64,000 nucleotides of DNA from CALBTQ01 sp036725605. GTDB taxonomy: Bacteria > Lernaellota > Lernaellaia > Lernaellales > Lernaellaceae. A program made the translations under genes and the position numbers. This document shows positions 57,411 through 64,000 of the stretch, piece after piece (position 1 is the first letter of the stretch; the number at the start of each line of letters is the position of its first letter). The DNA is taken from the NCBI GenBank assembly GCA_036725605.1, contig DAIMDW010000022.1, positions 1 through 64,000 on the forward strand. The letters are read 5' to 3'. The notes beneath the pieces are model-generated. The model had not been told where the DNA came from. It ran no database searches and saw only the letters and a program-made list of their open reading frames with translations.

Positions 57411-58436
57411 TCACCCCTCCAACAATTCGCCGGCGGCCTGCGCGACCTGCTCGACCGTGATGGCGTCCATGCGGCGCCTTTTGCTGAACGGTTCCGGCGG
57501 CGTCACCGCGCTCGCCCGCGCCGTCCACGGTCCGACGCGCCGTTCCTCGGTCGGGCCGAACAGGCCGACCACGGCGATGCCCATCGCGGCGGCCAGGTGC
57601 ATCGGCCCGGAGTCGTTGCCCACGTACATCGCACAGCGCGACAGCAGATAGGCCAGTTCCTTGATCGTCGTAGGCGGCGCGAGCAGGCCGGGCGTGCGCA
57701 TCTGGTCGAGAATGTTGTGCGCCAGCCGCTCCTCGCCGGGACCCCAAATGATCATCGGTCGCACGCCGCAATCCCGCGCGAGGCGATCGGCGACGGCGGC
57801 GTACCGTTCCGGCGGCCAGAGTTTGAACGACTGGCTCGCCGCCGGATTGATCGCCACGATTTTCGCTGTTCCAACGTGTTTTCGCCAATATTCATCCACG
57901 ACCGTCTTTTTTTCGTCGGGAATGAAAATCGGCTTGGCCGGAGGCGGGTTATCACCGGAAATTCCCAGCGGTTCCAACAACTTGAGGTAGCGCTCCACCA
58001 TGTGCCCGACGGCATTGCCGGCCGGGACGCGGCGGTTGGTGAACAGAAAATTGCCCTCGCGCAACCGGGAAAAACCGATGCGCGTCGTCGCGCCCGATTG
58101 CCAGGCGAAAAAGCCCGACTTGAACAGATTTTGAAAATCGATCGCCACGTCGTACTCGGCGGCGCGCATCTCATTGATAACACGGCGGATCTCGCTCCAG
58201 GCGCGCAATGGGTGGCCGGCGAAGAAATCACGGCTGGCCTGCTTGCGGTTCCAGACGTGCACCAGGTCCAGATCCTCGTGTCCGATGACCACCTCTTTGC
58301 TTTTGCCTTCCACCAGCCAGCCGATACGGGCTTGCGGAAACGCCAGGCGCAGGGCGCGCAGTGGTACTAATGTATGGATGCAGTCGCCGACTGCACCGAG
58401 TTTGACGATCAGAATGGATCGCACGGAAGCGAGCAC
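57411..58436 (-). CDS. Glycosyltransferase family 9 (heptosyltransferase I-type)
   Basis: 341 residues from GTG 58436, which has GAGG seven bases upstream; the frame is open 70 codons further but that part is AT-rich and unlike the family. GT9 landmarks: SILIVKLGAVGDCIHTLVPLRALR, IDFQNLFKSGFFAWQSGA, RIGFSRLREGNFLF, VAINPAASQSFKLWPPERYA and YVGNDSGPMHLAAAMG. It is a heptosyltransferase-like enzyme that builds the inner core of LPS at the cytosolic face. It is the first gene of the minus-strand operon that ends with rel. Confidence 0.88.
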   Translation of the reverse strand: MLASVRSILIVKLGAVGDCIHTLVPLRALRLAFPQARIGWLVEGKSKEVVIGHEDLDLVHVWNRKQASRDFFAGHPLRAWSEIRRVINEMRAAEYDVAIDFQNLFKSGFFAWQSGATTRIGFSRLREGNFLFTNRRVPAGNAVGHMVERYLKLLEPLGISGDNPPPAKPIFIPDEKKTVVDEYWRKHVGTAKIVAINPAASQSFKLWPPERYAAVADRLARDCGVRPMIIWGPGEERLAHNILDQMRTPGLLAPPTTIKELAYLLSRCAMYVGNDSGPMHLAAAMGIAVVGLFGPTEERRVGPWTARASAVTPPEPFSKRRRMDAITVEQVAQAAGELLEG

Positions 58437-58654
58437 GCTTAAACCTCGTGAAATGAGCGCCTTATTGTAGGCATAGTCGTCAAAATGGACAAGCGAAAGG
58501 CGCTTAGTGCCCATAAAATAAAATATGTTCAATAATAACAATCGGATACGAGAATTTTTCACAAATTGAAAAATTTTTCTAATGGGTTCGACGTCATATC
58601 CCGATATAAGTAATAGAAGGTGCAGAAGATCTTTCAAAAAGTCCACATGATACT

Positions 58655-58739
58655 GTCGCTCGAAAGGGCAAACCCATCGTGAGATGGGGACGCAAAGCTA
58701 GGGGTCTTCAACGAAGACAGCCCGGCTACCGAAAGTGGC
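58655..58739 (+). promoter_or_regulatory. Cyclic-di-GMP-I (GEMM) riboswitch aptamer
   Basis: The conserved GEMM-I core is present in order: GGGCAAACCCAUC, hairpin tip, GAUGGGGACGCAAAGCUA, a second hairpin GUCUUC-AAC-GAAGAC, and CCCGGCUACCGA. Closing stem P1 is GUCGCU 58655-58660 with AGUGGC 58734-58739. It lies 66 bases upstream of the lipoprotein start at 58806. Between aptamer and ribosome site, alternative stems are possible: CCGATT 58754-58759 with AATCGG 58776-58781, or AATCG 58776-58780 with CGATT 58786-58790, the latter just before GGAGGG. They could form the switching platform. Confidence 0.9.
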
Positions 58740-58805
58740 GTGACGCTTCATGACCGATTTCCGAAGCGCCCGCCCAATCGGCCGGCGATTTGGAGGGAAT
58801 GGGTA

Positions 58806-59765
58806 ATGAAGCGTTTCGTATTTTTAAGTCTGATCATTATGGGTGCGTTGTTGATCAGCGGTTGCGGCGAAATCGAAGAGATGATCGAAGAGGCAACCGA
58901 ACGCACGGTCACTATTGAACGTACCGTTCTCGATAATACCAAAGAACGTGATGTGAAATCGGTCGTTGTGGCCGAAAGCCTTGAGCTGCGTTATGGCACG
59001 CAGCCGGCCGGCGCAGTCAACGTGGAAAAGCTCGCCGACCGCATCGAAGTGTCGCGGCTGGGCCTGAACGACGTTCGTTTCTATCTCGAAGGCCAACTGC
59101 GCAACAAAAATTCCAACCCCGCGCTCGTGCGCATCTCCATCATTCCCAATAACAGCGGCGAGCCGATCCAGATCGGTTCGGTCACCCTGGCCGGTAAAGA
59201 AGAGCTTTACCTGCACAGCCTGGAAGACATGGACCAGAGCTACGAGACGATCCATGAGCGTCTCAAGTCCGCGCTGCATCAGCTCGACACCCGCTACCTG
59301 ATCAACCCGGTGGTGCAGGTGGAAGGCGATACCGATAACGGCGTGGCCATCTACTGGTTGAAACTCGGCGCCATGCCGGTTTACTGGATGAATGAAGTGA
59401 TGCCCTCGCGGTCGCTCTCCAGCTACAAAGACAACCTGCGCGAAATCCAGGACGCCACGCTGGCCGGCTCCATCACCAACCACGGTGAAGGATATGCCCT
59501 GGTCCGCCTGTTCCTGGGCACGAATGAAGAAGTCGATCCGGAAAACGATCTGATCGCCGAAGCGATGCTCGCCCCCGGCGAAACCCGGACCGGCTTGGAA
59601 ATCCTCGTCGACGGCGGCGCGAAGAAGATCAAAAGCGCGATCAAAGCCTTGATCAACGGCAATGGTCTGAACCGTAACTTCGTGATCGTCAGCGACACCC
59701 CCCTCGAGGTTGAAGGCGACAATCTGGCCATCAAGGCGAAACTCGTGGTGGGGCTGGACATCTAA
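58806..59765 (+). CDS. Riboswitch-controlled lipoprotein of unknown function
   Basis: 319 residues from ATG 58806 with GGAGGG eight bases upstream. Lipoprotein signal MKRFVFLSLIIMGALLIS and lipobox GCG (Cys about 20), then an acidic stretch (EIEEMIEEATE). The mature part seems to contain beta-rich repeats (VNVEKLADRIEVSRLGLNDVRFYLEGQLRNKNSNPALVRISIIP; later ATLAGSITNHGEGYALVRLFLG), reminiscent of LEA-type/immunoglobulin-like beta-sandwich domains. I do not recognise a named family. It is directly downstream of a c-di-GMP riboswitch, so it probably belongs to the biofilm, motility or surface programme. Confidence 0.7.
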   Translation: MKRFVFLSLIIMGALLISGCGEIEEMIEEATERTVTIERTVLDNTKERDVKSVVVAESLELRYGTQPAGAVNVEKLADRIEVSRLGLNDVRFYLEGQLRNKNSNPALVRISIIPNNSGEPIQIGSVTLAGKEELYLHSLEDMDQSYETIHERLKSALHQLDTRYLINPVVQVEGDTDNGVAIYWLKLGAMPVYWMNEVMPSRSLSSYKDNLREIQDATLAGSITNHGEGYALVRLFLGTNEEVDPENDLIAEAMLAPGETRTGLEILVDGGAKKIKSAIKALINGNGLNRNFVIVSDTPLEVEGDNLAIKAKLVVGLDI

Positions 59766-59804
59766 ATTCGACCCCAGGCCGCCAACGCGGCTAGTTCCCT
59801 CCAT

Positions 59805-59836
59805 GCGGAGCCCGGGTGGGCTCCGCCCTCCTTTTT
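59805..59836 (+). terminator. Rho-independent terminator after the lipoprotein gene
   Basis: GCGGAGCCC 59805-59813 pairs perfectly with GGGCTCCGC 59818-59826 around GGGT, followed by CCTCC and TTTTT. It ends the riboswitch-lipoprotein transcript and reaches the end of the convergent waaF-type gene. Confidence 0.75.
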
Positions 59837-60851
59837 AAGCGAGGAGCGAGCGGGCGGCTTCGACCGCCATGGCGGCGTCGATGTGCCTGAGGCAGTGCAG
59901 ATGTTCCAGCGGACAGCGCCGGTAACCGTGCGGACCGCAGGGACGGCAGGGCATGGACTTTTCCACGACGATCGCCGGCGAACCGACCGGTGCGTAACCC
60001 AGGGCGGGCACGGTGCTGCCGAAGATCGCCACCACCGGCGTGTTCACCGCCCCCGCGATGTGCATTGGTCCCGAATCGTTGGTCAGCAGCAATGATGCGC
60101 GCGCCAGCAGGGCGGTGAGTTCGGGCAGCGACAAACGCCCGGCCAGATTCAACGGCAGTTCGCCGCAAGTGTCCTGCACGATATTGGCCAGCTCGATGTC
60201 GTCCTTGCCGCCCAACACCACCGGGCGGTAACCGTCACGCGCCAGCGCCGACAGCGTCTCGCCGAAACGCTCCGCCGGCCAGCGTTTGGTCGCCCACACC
60301 GAACCCGGATGGGCGCAGACGAATTTCCGCTCGTGTAGCCCCGCTTCTTTTAACAGGGCGACGACTCGCTCGTCGGCTTCCGGCGAAACATGCAAGCGCG
60401 GTTCACGCATCGGCGCGGGCGGGGAATTGTCCAACGCGGTAAGCAGCGACAATACGCGGTCGATTTCATGTGCCGTGCGATCGCGGACGATTTTCTCGGT
60501 GAAGAAAAAGGCCCCGGCCGAATCGCCAAAGCCGATGCGGCGCGGAATCTGCGCCACCCATAACAAAAGCGCGCTGCGCAGGCTCGGATGCGGACATAGG
60601 GCGAGGTCGTATTTTTCCGCGCGCAGTTGTTCCGCCATCTTGCGCAGACCGCCCAGACCGCGATGCGCGCCGCGTTTGTCGAAGGAAATGACTTGATGCA
60701 GTTGCGCGTCGCCCGCCAACAACGACGCCCATTGCGGTTGCACGAGCGCGTCGATCGTCGCGTCGGGCCGCACCGCCTTGAGGTTGGCCCACAACGGCTG
60801 CGCCAGCACGACGTCGCCCAGGTAGGCCGTTTGCACGATCAGCGCGCGCAT
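59835..60851 (-). CDS. waaF: Lipopolysaccharide heptosyltransferase II-type (GT9)
   Basis: 338 residues from ATG 60851, overlapping the upstream GT2 gene by 13 bases. GT9 features: MRALIVQTAYLGDVVLAQPLWANLK, YDLALCPHPSLRSALLLW, RIGFGDSAGAFFFTEK, VCAHPGSVWATKRWPAERF, LLTNDSGPMHIAGAVNTPVVAIFG, and the WaaF-like C-terminal CGPHGYRRCPLEHLHCLRHI. The last cysteine-containing pattern supports heptosyltransferase II. It transfers the second heptose of the LPS core. Confidence 0.88.
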   Translation of the reverse strand: MRALIVQTAYLGDVVLAQPLWANLKAVRPDATIDALVQPQWASLLAGDAQLHQVISFDKRGAHRGLGGLRKMAEQLRAEKYDLALCPHPSLRSALLLWVAQIPRRIGFGDSAGAFFFTEKIVRDRTAHEIDRVLSLLTALDNSPPAPMREPRLHVSPEADERVVALLKEAGLHERKFVCAHPGSVWATKRWPAERFGETLSALARDGYRPVVLGGKDDIELANIVQDTCGELPLNLAGRLSLPELTALLARASLLLTNDSGPMHIAGAVNTPVVAIFGSTVPALGYAPVGSPAIVVEKSMPCRPCGPHGYRRCPLEHLHCLRHIDAAMAVEAARSLLA

Positions 60852-61600
60852 TGCGAGGCGTTCCTTTGCTTCTCCCACAGCTTGGCGTATTTGCAAAACA
60901 CGTAGTAGGCGCTCAGCAGGCAGACGATCAATCCGTGCGCGCCGTCGAGCAGTCCGAGTTGGAAAAAGTACTTTTTCACGAACGCGTAAGGCGGACGAAA
61001 GAGCAGGTCCGCCACGCTTGCGCGTTTGCCCTTTTCGTAAAAACGATCGGCCATGATCGACGTGTAGTTGTTGATCGTTTGCAGGTGATGCGCCATGTCG
61101 CGGTAGCTGTAGTGCAGCAGATCGCCCGCCAGTGCGCCGACCGCACCGTCGCAGACGACCTCGTCGTGCGGATCGTAACCGCCCCAGCGCGCCCGGCGTC
61201 GGTCGAACAAACGGATGCGCGTGTCCGGATACCAGCCGCTGTGTTCGATCCACTTGCCCAGGTAAAGCGCTTTACGCCGGACGGTGTACGCATCGTGGCG
61301 CGGGCCGTCGCGCTTGACCGCTTCGATCAGCGCCGCCAGCGGTGGGCTGACCTCCTCGTCGGCGTCGAGGCTCAGAATCCAATCGTGCGCGGCGATGTCC
61401 ACCGCGTGCTGCTTTTGCCGCACGTGGCCCTCCCACTCGTGAAAGACCACGCGGTCGGTGAACTGCCGCGCCAGCTCCATGGTCCGGTCTTCACTGCCGC
61501 TGTCGACAACGACGATCTCGTCGGCGAACGGCACGCTGCGCAAACACCGCTCGATATTCGCCTCCTCGTTCTTGGTGATGACCGTGACGGAGATTTTCAT
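60839..61600 (-). CDS. Glycosyltransferase family 2, LPS core type (WaaE/KdtX-like)
   Basis: 253 residues from ATG 61600. SVTVITKNEEANIERCLRSV, the nucleotide-binding VVDSGSEDRTMELA, WILSLDADEE with the catalytic DxD, and a C-terminal membrane-proximal part (YDPHDEVVCDGAVG, FVKKYFFQLGLLDGAHGLIVC) closely follow the WaaE/KdtX beta-1,4-glucosyltransferase pattern for LPS core heptose. It starts four bases after the transaldolase stop region and belongs to the same operon. Confidence 0.87.
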   Translation of the reverse strand: MKISVTVITKNEEANIERCLRSVPFADEIVVVDSGSEDRTMELARQFTDRVVFHEWEGHVRQKQHAVDIAAHDWILSLDADEEVSPPLAALIEAVKRDGPRHDAYTVRRKALYLGKWIEHSGWYPDTRIRLFDRRRARWGGYDPHDEVVCDGAVGALAGDLLHYSYRDMAHHLQTINNYTSIMADRFYEKGKRASVADLLFRPPYAFVKKYFFQLGLLDGAHGLIVCLLSAYYVFCKYAKLWEKQRNASQCAR

Positions 61601-61605
61601 CGGCC

Positions 61606-62244
61606 TTACTTCACGCCCGCGTCCTTGAGGAATTTCTCGATGCCGGCGTCGGTCAGCGGGTGGGTGAACAGTTTGTCGATCAACGAGAACGGCACGGTGA
61701 TCGCATGCGCGCCGGCCTGCGCCGACATTTTGAAGTGCAGCGGGCTGCGCACCGAGGCGACGACGATCTCGGTGTCGAAATCGTACAGGTCGTACAACTC
61801 GGCGATTTCCTCGATCAACTCCATGCCGTCGGTGCCGATGTCGTCGAGCCGCCCGACGAACGGGGCAATGTACGCCGCGCCGGCCTTGGCCGCCAGCAAC
61901 GCCTGGGGCATGTTGAAAATCAAGGTCACGGTTGTCGCGATGTCCTTGTTCGCGAAATAGCGCACCGCGCGCAGGCCGTCTTTGCTCATCGGGATTTTAA
62001 TCACGACGTTCGGGGCGATCTTGGCCAGCGCTTCGCCTTCCTTGATTATTTCTTCATACGTAATGCCGACCGTCTCGGCGTTGACCGGCGCGTCGGTGAT
62101 CGCGCAAATGTCGAGGATCGCCTGCTCGTTGGTCTTGCCGGTCTTGGCGATCAGCGTCGGGTTGGTCGTCACGCCGTCGCACAAGCCCAAGGCGATCGCT
62201 TCCTTGATTTCGTTCACATTGGCCGAATCGATGAAAATCTGCAT
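61606..62244 (-). CDS. Transaldolase / fructose-6-phosphate aldolase family
   Basis: 212 residues. MQIFIDSANVNEIKEAIALGLCDGVTTNPTLIAK, VVIKIPMSKDGL with the Schiff-base Lys in the KIP motif, VTLIFNMPQALLAAKAGAAYIAPFVGRLDD and VVASVRSP are typical for the short transaldolase (TalC/type 3) family. It moves dihydroxyacetone units between sugar phosphates. Beside kdsA and heptosyltransferases it could supply sedoheptulose-7-phosphate for heptose synthesis; that link is inference. Spacing to kdsA is 18 bases. Confidence 0.92.
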   Translation of the reverse strand: MQIFIDSANVNEIKEAIALGLCDGVTTNPTLIAKTGKTNEQAILDICAITDAPVNAETVGITYEEIIKEGEALAKIAPNVVIKIPMSKDGLRAVRYFANKDIATTVTLIFNMPQALLAAKAGAAYIAPFVGRLDDIGTDGMELIEEIAELYDLYDFDTEIVVASVRSPLHFKMSAQAGAHAITVPFSLIDKLFTHPLTDAGIEKFLKDAGVK

Positions 62245-62262
62245 GGTGTTCTCCTGAAAAAC

Positions 62263-63099
62263 TTAAGCCAATCCCTGCGCGCGCACCGCGGCGGCGATGG
62301 GCAGAACCTGGTCCAGCAGCAAGGGCAGTTCGTCGCCCAGGCAGACCATGCTCGCCGCGTCGCAAGCGGCCTTGAACGGGGATGGGTGGGTTTCGATAAA
62401 CAACGCGTTCGCGCCCGCCGCCACGCCGGCGCGGGCCAGGTGCATGGCGAACTCCGGTTCGCCGCCCGCCGGATCGCTGCTGGGCAGGCCGTAAATGCGC
62501 ACGATGTGCGTGGGATCGTAAACCACCGGGCAGCCCAGCGACTGCATGATCGGAATGCAGCGCAGATCGCTGACCAGCCGATGATAACCGAAGCAGGTGC
62601 CGCGTTCGGTCAGCAGCACGTTGTCGTTGCCCATTTCGTGCAGCTTGCTGACCGCGCTCGCCATGTCTTCCGGCGCGAGGAACTGTCCCTTTTTTACGTT
62701 GATCGCCTTGCCGGTTTTACCCGCTTCCAGAATCAGGCTGGTTTGTTGGCACAGGAACGCGGGGATCTGAAGCACGTCCAGCACCTGCGCGGCCGCCGGG
62801 ATGTCGGTTTCGCGGTGGATGTCCGAGAGCACCGGGCAGCCGATTTTCTCGCGCACCTTGTTGAGCATCTCCAGGCCGTCGTGCAGGCCGGGGCCGTTGA
62901 AACTTTTCGCCGAGCCGCGATTGTCCTTCTCGTAGCTGGCTTTGAAAATATAGGGAATGCCGCGCTTAGCCGTTTCGGCGGCCAGCGTCTCGGCGATGAA
63001 CAAGGCTTCGTCGAGTTTTTCCAGCACGCACGGACCGCTGATCAACGCCAGCGGGCGGCCCATGCCGATGACAATGTCGCGCACCTGCACGTCGTTCAT
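62263..63099 (-). CDS. kdsA: 3-deoxy-8-phosphooctulonate synthase
   Basis: 278 residues from ATG 63099, overlapping the Trm112-like stop by 4 bp (ATGA). KdsA landmarks: LALISGPCVLEKLDEAL, FKASYEKDNRGSAKSFNGPGL, PVLSDIHRE, DVLQIPAFLCQQTSL and KKGQFLAPEDM, ERGTCFGYHRLVSDLRCIPIM. It condenses arabinose-5-phosphate and phosphoenolpyruvate to Kdo-8-phosphate, the first committed step to Kdo of the LPS inner core. The length is that of the family. Confidence 0.97.
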   Translation of the reverse strand: MNDVQVRDIVIGMGRPLALISGPCVLEKLDEALFIAETLAAETAKRGIPYIFKASYEKDNRGSAKSFNGPGLHDGLEMLNKVREKIGCPVLSDIHRETDIPAAAQVLDVLQIPAFLCQQTSLILEAGKTGKAINVKKGQFLAPEDMASAVSKLHEMGNDNVLLTERGTCFGYHRLVSDLRCIPIMQSLGCPVVYDPTHIVRIYGLPSSDPAGGEPEFAMHLARAGVAAGANALFIETHPSPFKAACDAASMVCLGDELPLLLDQVLPIAAAVRAQGLA

Positions 63100-63275
63100 T
63101 TCTGCTCCTCGAGCGGTTTGGCGTTTTCGCTCACCAGTAGGGGAATGCCGTCTTCGATCGGGTATTGTAGCTCACAACGGCGGCAAAGCAACGATTGTTC
63201 GTCGGCGCTCAACTCCAGTTTTTCCCGGCATTGCGGGCAAATCAGGATCTCCAACAGTTGCGGACCGATCGCCAT
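63096..63275 (-). CDS. Trm112/YcaR-like zinc protein
   Basis: 59 residues from ATG 63275 to a TGA at 63096-63098 that overlaps the kdsA start. I read MAIGPQLLEILICPQCREKL at the start, then a second CRRCE pair, and QYPIEDGIPLLV near the end. Two CxxC pairs and the final IxDGIPxLL pattern are the hallmark of the Trm112/YcaR family of tiny zinc-binding proteins. In E. coli, YcaR sits between lpxK and kdsB, so Kdo-gene context recurs. It may act as a small activating subunit for a methyltransferase or other enzyme. It is too short to be picked up by many gene finders. Confidence 0.85.
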   Translation of the reverse strand: MAIGPQLLEILICPQCREKLELSADEQSLLCRRCELQYPIEDGIPLLVSENAKPLEEQK

Positions 63276-63278
63276 GGC

Positions 63279-64000
63279 TTACCCCCGTTGCGCTTTGAGC
63301 CACTCGTATTCGGCGCGCAGGCCGTCGGCGAGGGCGACCTGCGGCGCATAGCCGAGCAACTGCCCGGCGCGCTCAATGTCGGCCCAGGTGTGTTTGACGT
63401 CGCCTTTTTGCGCACCCACGTCGTTGCGCCGCAGCGGCGCGCCGTGAATTTCGGCCAACACGGCGAGCACCTGGTTGACGCTGACCACGTTGCCGCCGCC
63501 GAGGTTGATCACCGCGCCGGCGCAGTCGGCTTCGATCGTCGCCATGATCGCGTCGACGATGTCGTCGACGTAGGTGAAGTCGCGCGTCTGCTCGCCGTTG
63601 CCGAACAGCGGCAACTCACGATCGTCCAGTGCCGCCTGGCACCATTTGTTGAAGGCCATGTCCGGCCGCTGGCGCGGACCGTATACGGTAAAATAACGCA
63701 GGCTGACCGTCGGAATGGCGAAGGCCTTGTGATACAGGTTGCACAGGTGCTCGGCGGCGAGTTTCGTCACGCCGTAGGGGCTGATCGGCCGCGGGTGATC
63801 GTCCTCGTGCTCGGGCATCTTCAACGCGTCGCCGTAGACGCTGGAACTGCTGGCGTAGACGAAGCGCGTCGGCATCTTCTCTTTGCAGGCTTCCAGCAGG
63901 CGCTGCGTGCCCATGACGTTGAGCGTGGTGTAAATTTCGAACGACGCGCCCCAACTCGCGCGCACACCCGCCTGGGCGGCCTGATGAAAAACGAGATCGC
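63279..64000 (-). CDS. NAD-dependent sugar epimerase/dehydratase (5' end beyond window)
   Basis: The frame is open to the right window edge (residues reading DLVFHQAAQAGVRASW), so the N-terminal Rossmann start is outside and about 240 residues are visible. Short-chain epimerase features: FHQAAQAGV, SSSVYGDALKM, catalytic YGVTK, LRYFTVYGPRQRPDMAF, FGNGEQTRDFTYVDDIVDAI and INLGGGNVVSV. It resembles UDP-glucose/glucuronate 4-epimerases. It ends three bases before the Trm112-like gene and leads the LPS-core operon. The exact sugar cannot be decided from the C-terminal part. Confidence 0.88.
   Translation of the reverse strand, partial: DLVFHQAAQAGVRASWGASFEIYTTLNVMGTQRLLEACKEKMPTRFVYASSSSVYGDALKMPEHEDDHPRPISPYGVTKLAAEHLCNLYHKAFAIPTVSLRYFTVYGPRQRPDMAFNKWCQAALDDRELPLFGNGEQTRDFTYVDDIVDAIMATIEADCAGAVINLGGGNVVSVNQVLAVLAEIHGAPLRRNDVGAQKGDVKHTWADIERAGQLLGYAPQVALADGLRAEYEWLKAQRG

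Overview
The window is a GC-rich (visibly about 60% GC), densely packed chromosomal segment of a Gram-negative bacterium. It carries lipopolysaccharide genes (kdsA, heptose-7-phosphate kinase, two GT9 heptosyltransferase-type genes, an O-antigen ligase), several lipoproteins with clear lipoboxes, complex I (nuoG), RNase Y, RicT, a 6S RNA candidate next to zapA, and a secG-tRNA-Leu pair. RNase Y and RicT together with an LPS outer membrane point to a deltaproteobacterium-like lineage. The poly-Asp lipoprotein at 6766 resembles those I associate with uncultured Myxococcota/Desulfobacterota/Lernaellota-type genomes. That placement is inference. I see no insertion sequence, prophage, integrase or CRISPR array.

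Layout. 1-1690: C-terminal part of a NuoG-type subunit. 1716-2095: a striking tandem array of hairpins built from a 174-bp unit. 2073-6594 (minus): a three-gene sensory operon of a PotD-like polyamine-binding lipoprotein, a large hybrid histidine kinase and a small secreted protein. 6766-13151: Asp-rich beta-propeller lipoprotein, transglutaminase-like protein, fused NDP-forming acyl-CoA synthetase, a secreted beta-rich protein and a second acyl-CoA-synthetase-like protein. 13311-15512: the most unusual gene of the window, a periplasmic TAXI (TRAP-type) ligand-binding domain fused to a two-helix channel pore and a cytoplasmic RCK/TrkA module. 15614-18699: aspS-asnS. 18785-28349: a probable lipid/glycan modification cluster (geranylgeranyl-reductase-like flavoprotein, radical SAM enzyme, methyltransferase-ferredoxin fusion, DUF5989 membrane protein, a methyltransferase-GT2-GT4 fusion, a YdjC/ChbG deacetylase). 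28403-31496: TPR-like secreted protein and tdh-kbl (threonine to glycine plus acetyl-CoA). 31620-35018: tmk-holB-ricT and a UbiA-type prenyltransferase. 35019-39945: M23 endopeptidase, secG, tRNA-Leu(GAG), zapA, 6S RNA candidate, rny. 39993-44903: VWA/MoxR pair, MFS transporter and a third acyl-CoA-synthetase-like protein.

44914-58436 is almost wholly minus strand. It holds suhB-type phosphatase, two paralogous polytopic membrane glycosyltransferases around an EcsC-like gene, and a tightly overlapping operon GT9-GT4-waaL-rfaE1-DUF4416-yicC-gmk-rel that ties LPS core synthesis to guanylate kinase and the (p)ppGpp enzyme. At 58655-58739 a class I cyclic-di-GMP riboswitch precedes a lipoprotein gene. 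The window ends with a second LPS-core operon (minus): epimerase, Trm112-like zinc protein, kdsA, transaldolase, GT2, waaF-type GT9.

The main candidates for something new are the TAXI-channel-RCK fusion (a possible ligand-gated channel with an altered selectivity filter), the 174-bp hairpin array, the PotD-like protein/kinase sensory pair, the radical SAM plus methyltransferase-ferredoxin pair, and the riboswitch-controlled lipoprotein. All functional calls come from reading motifs by eye; no database search was run.
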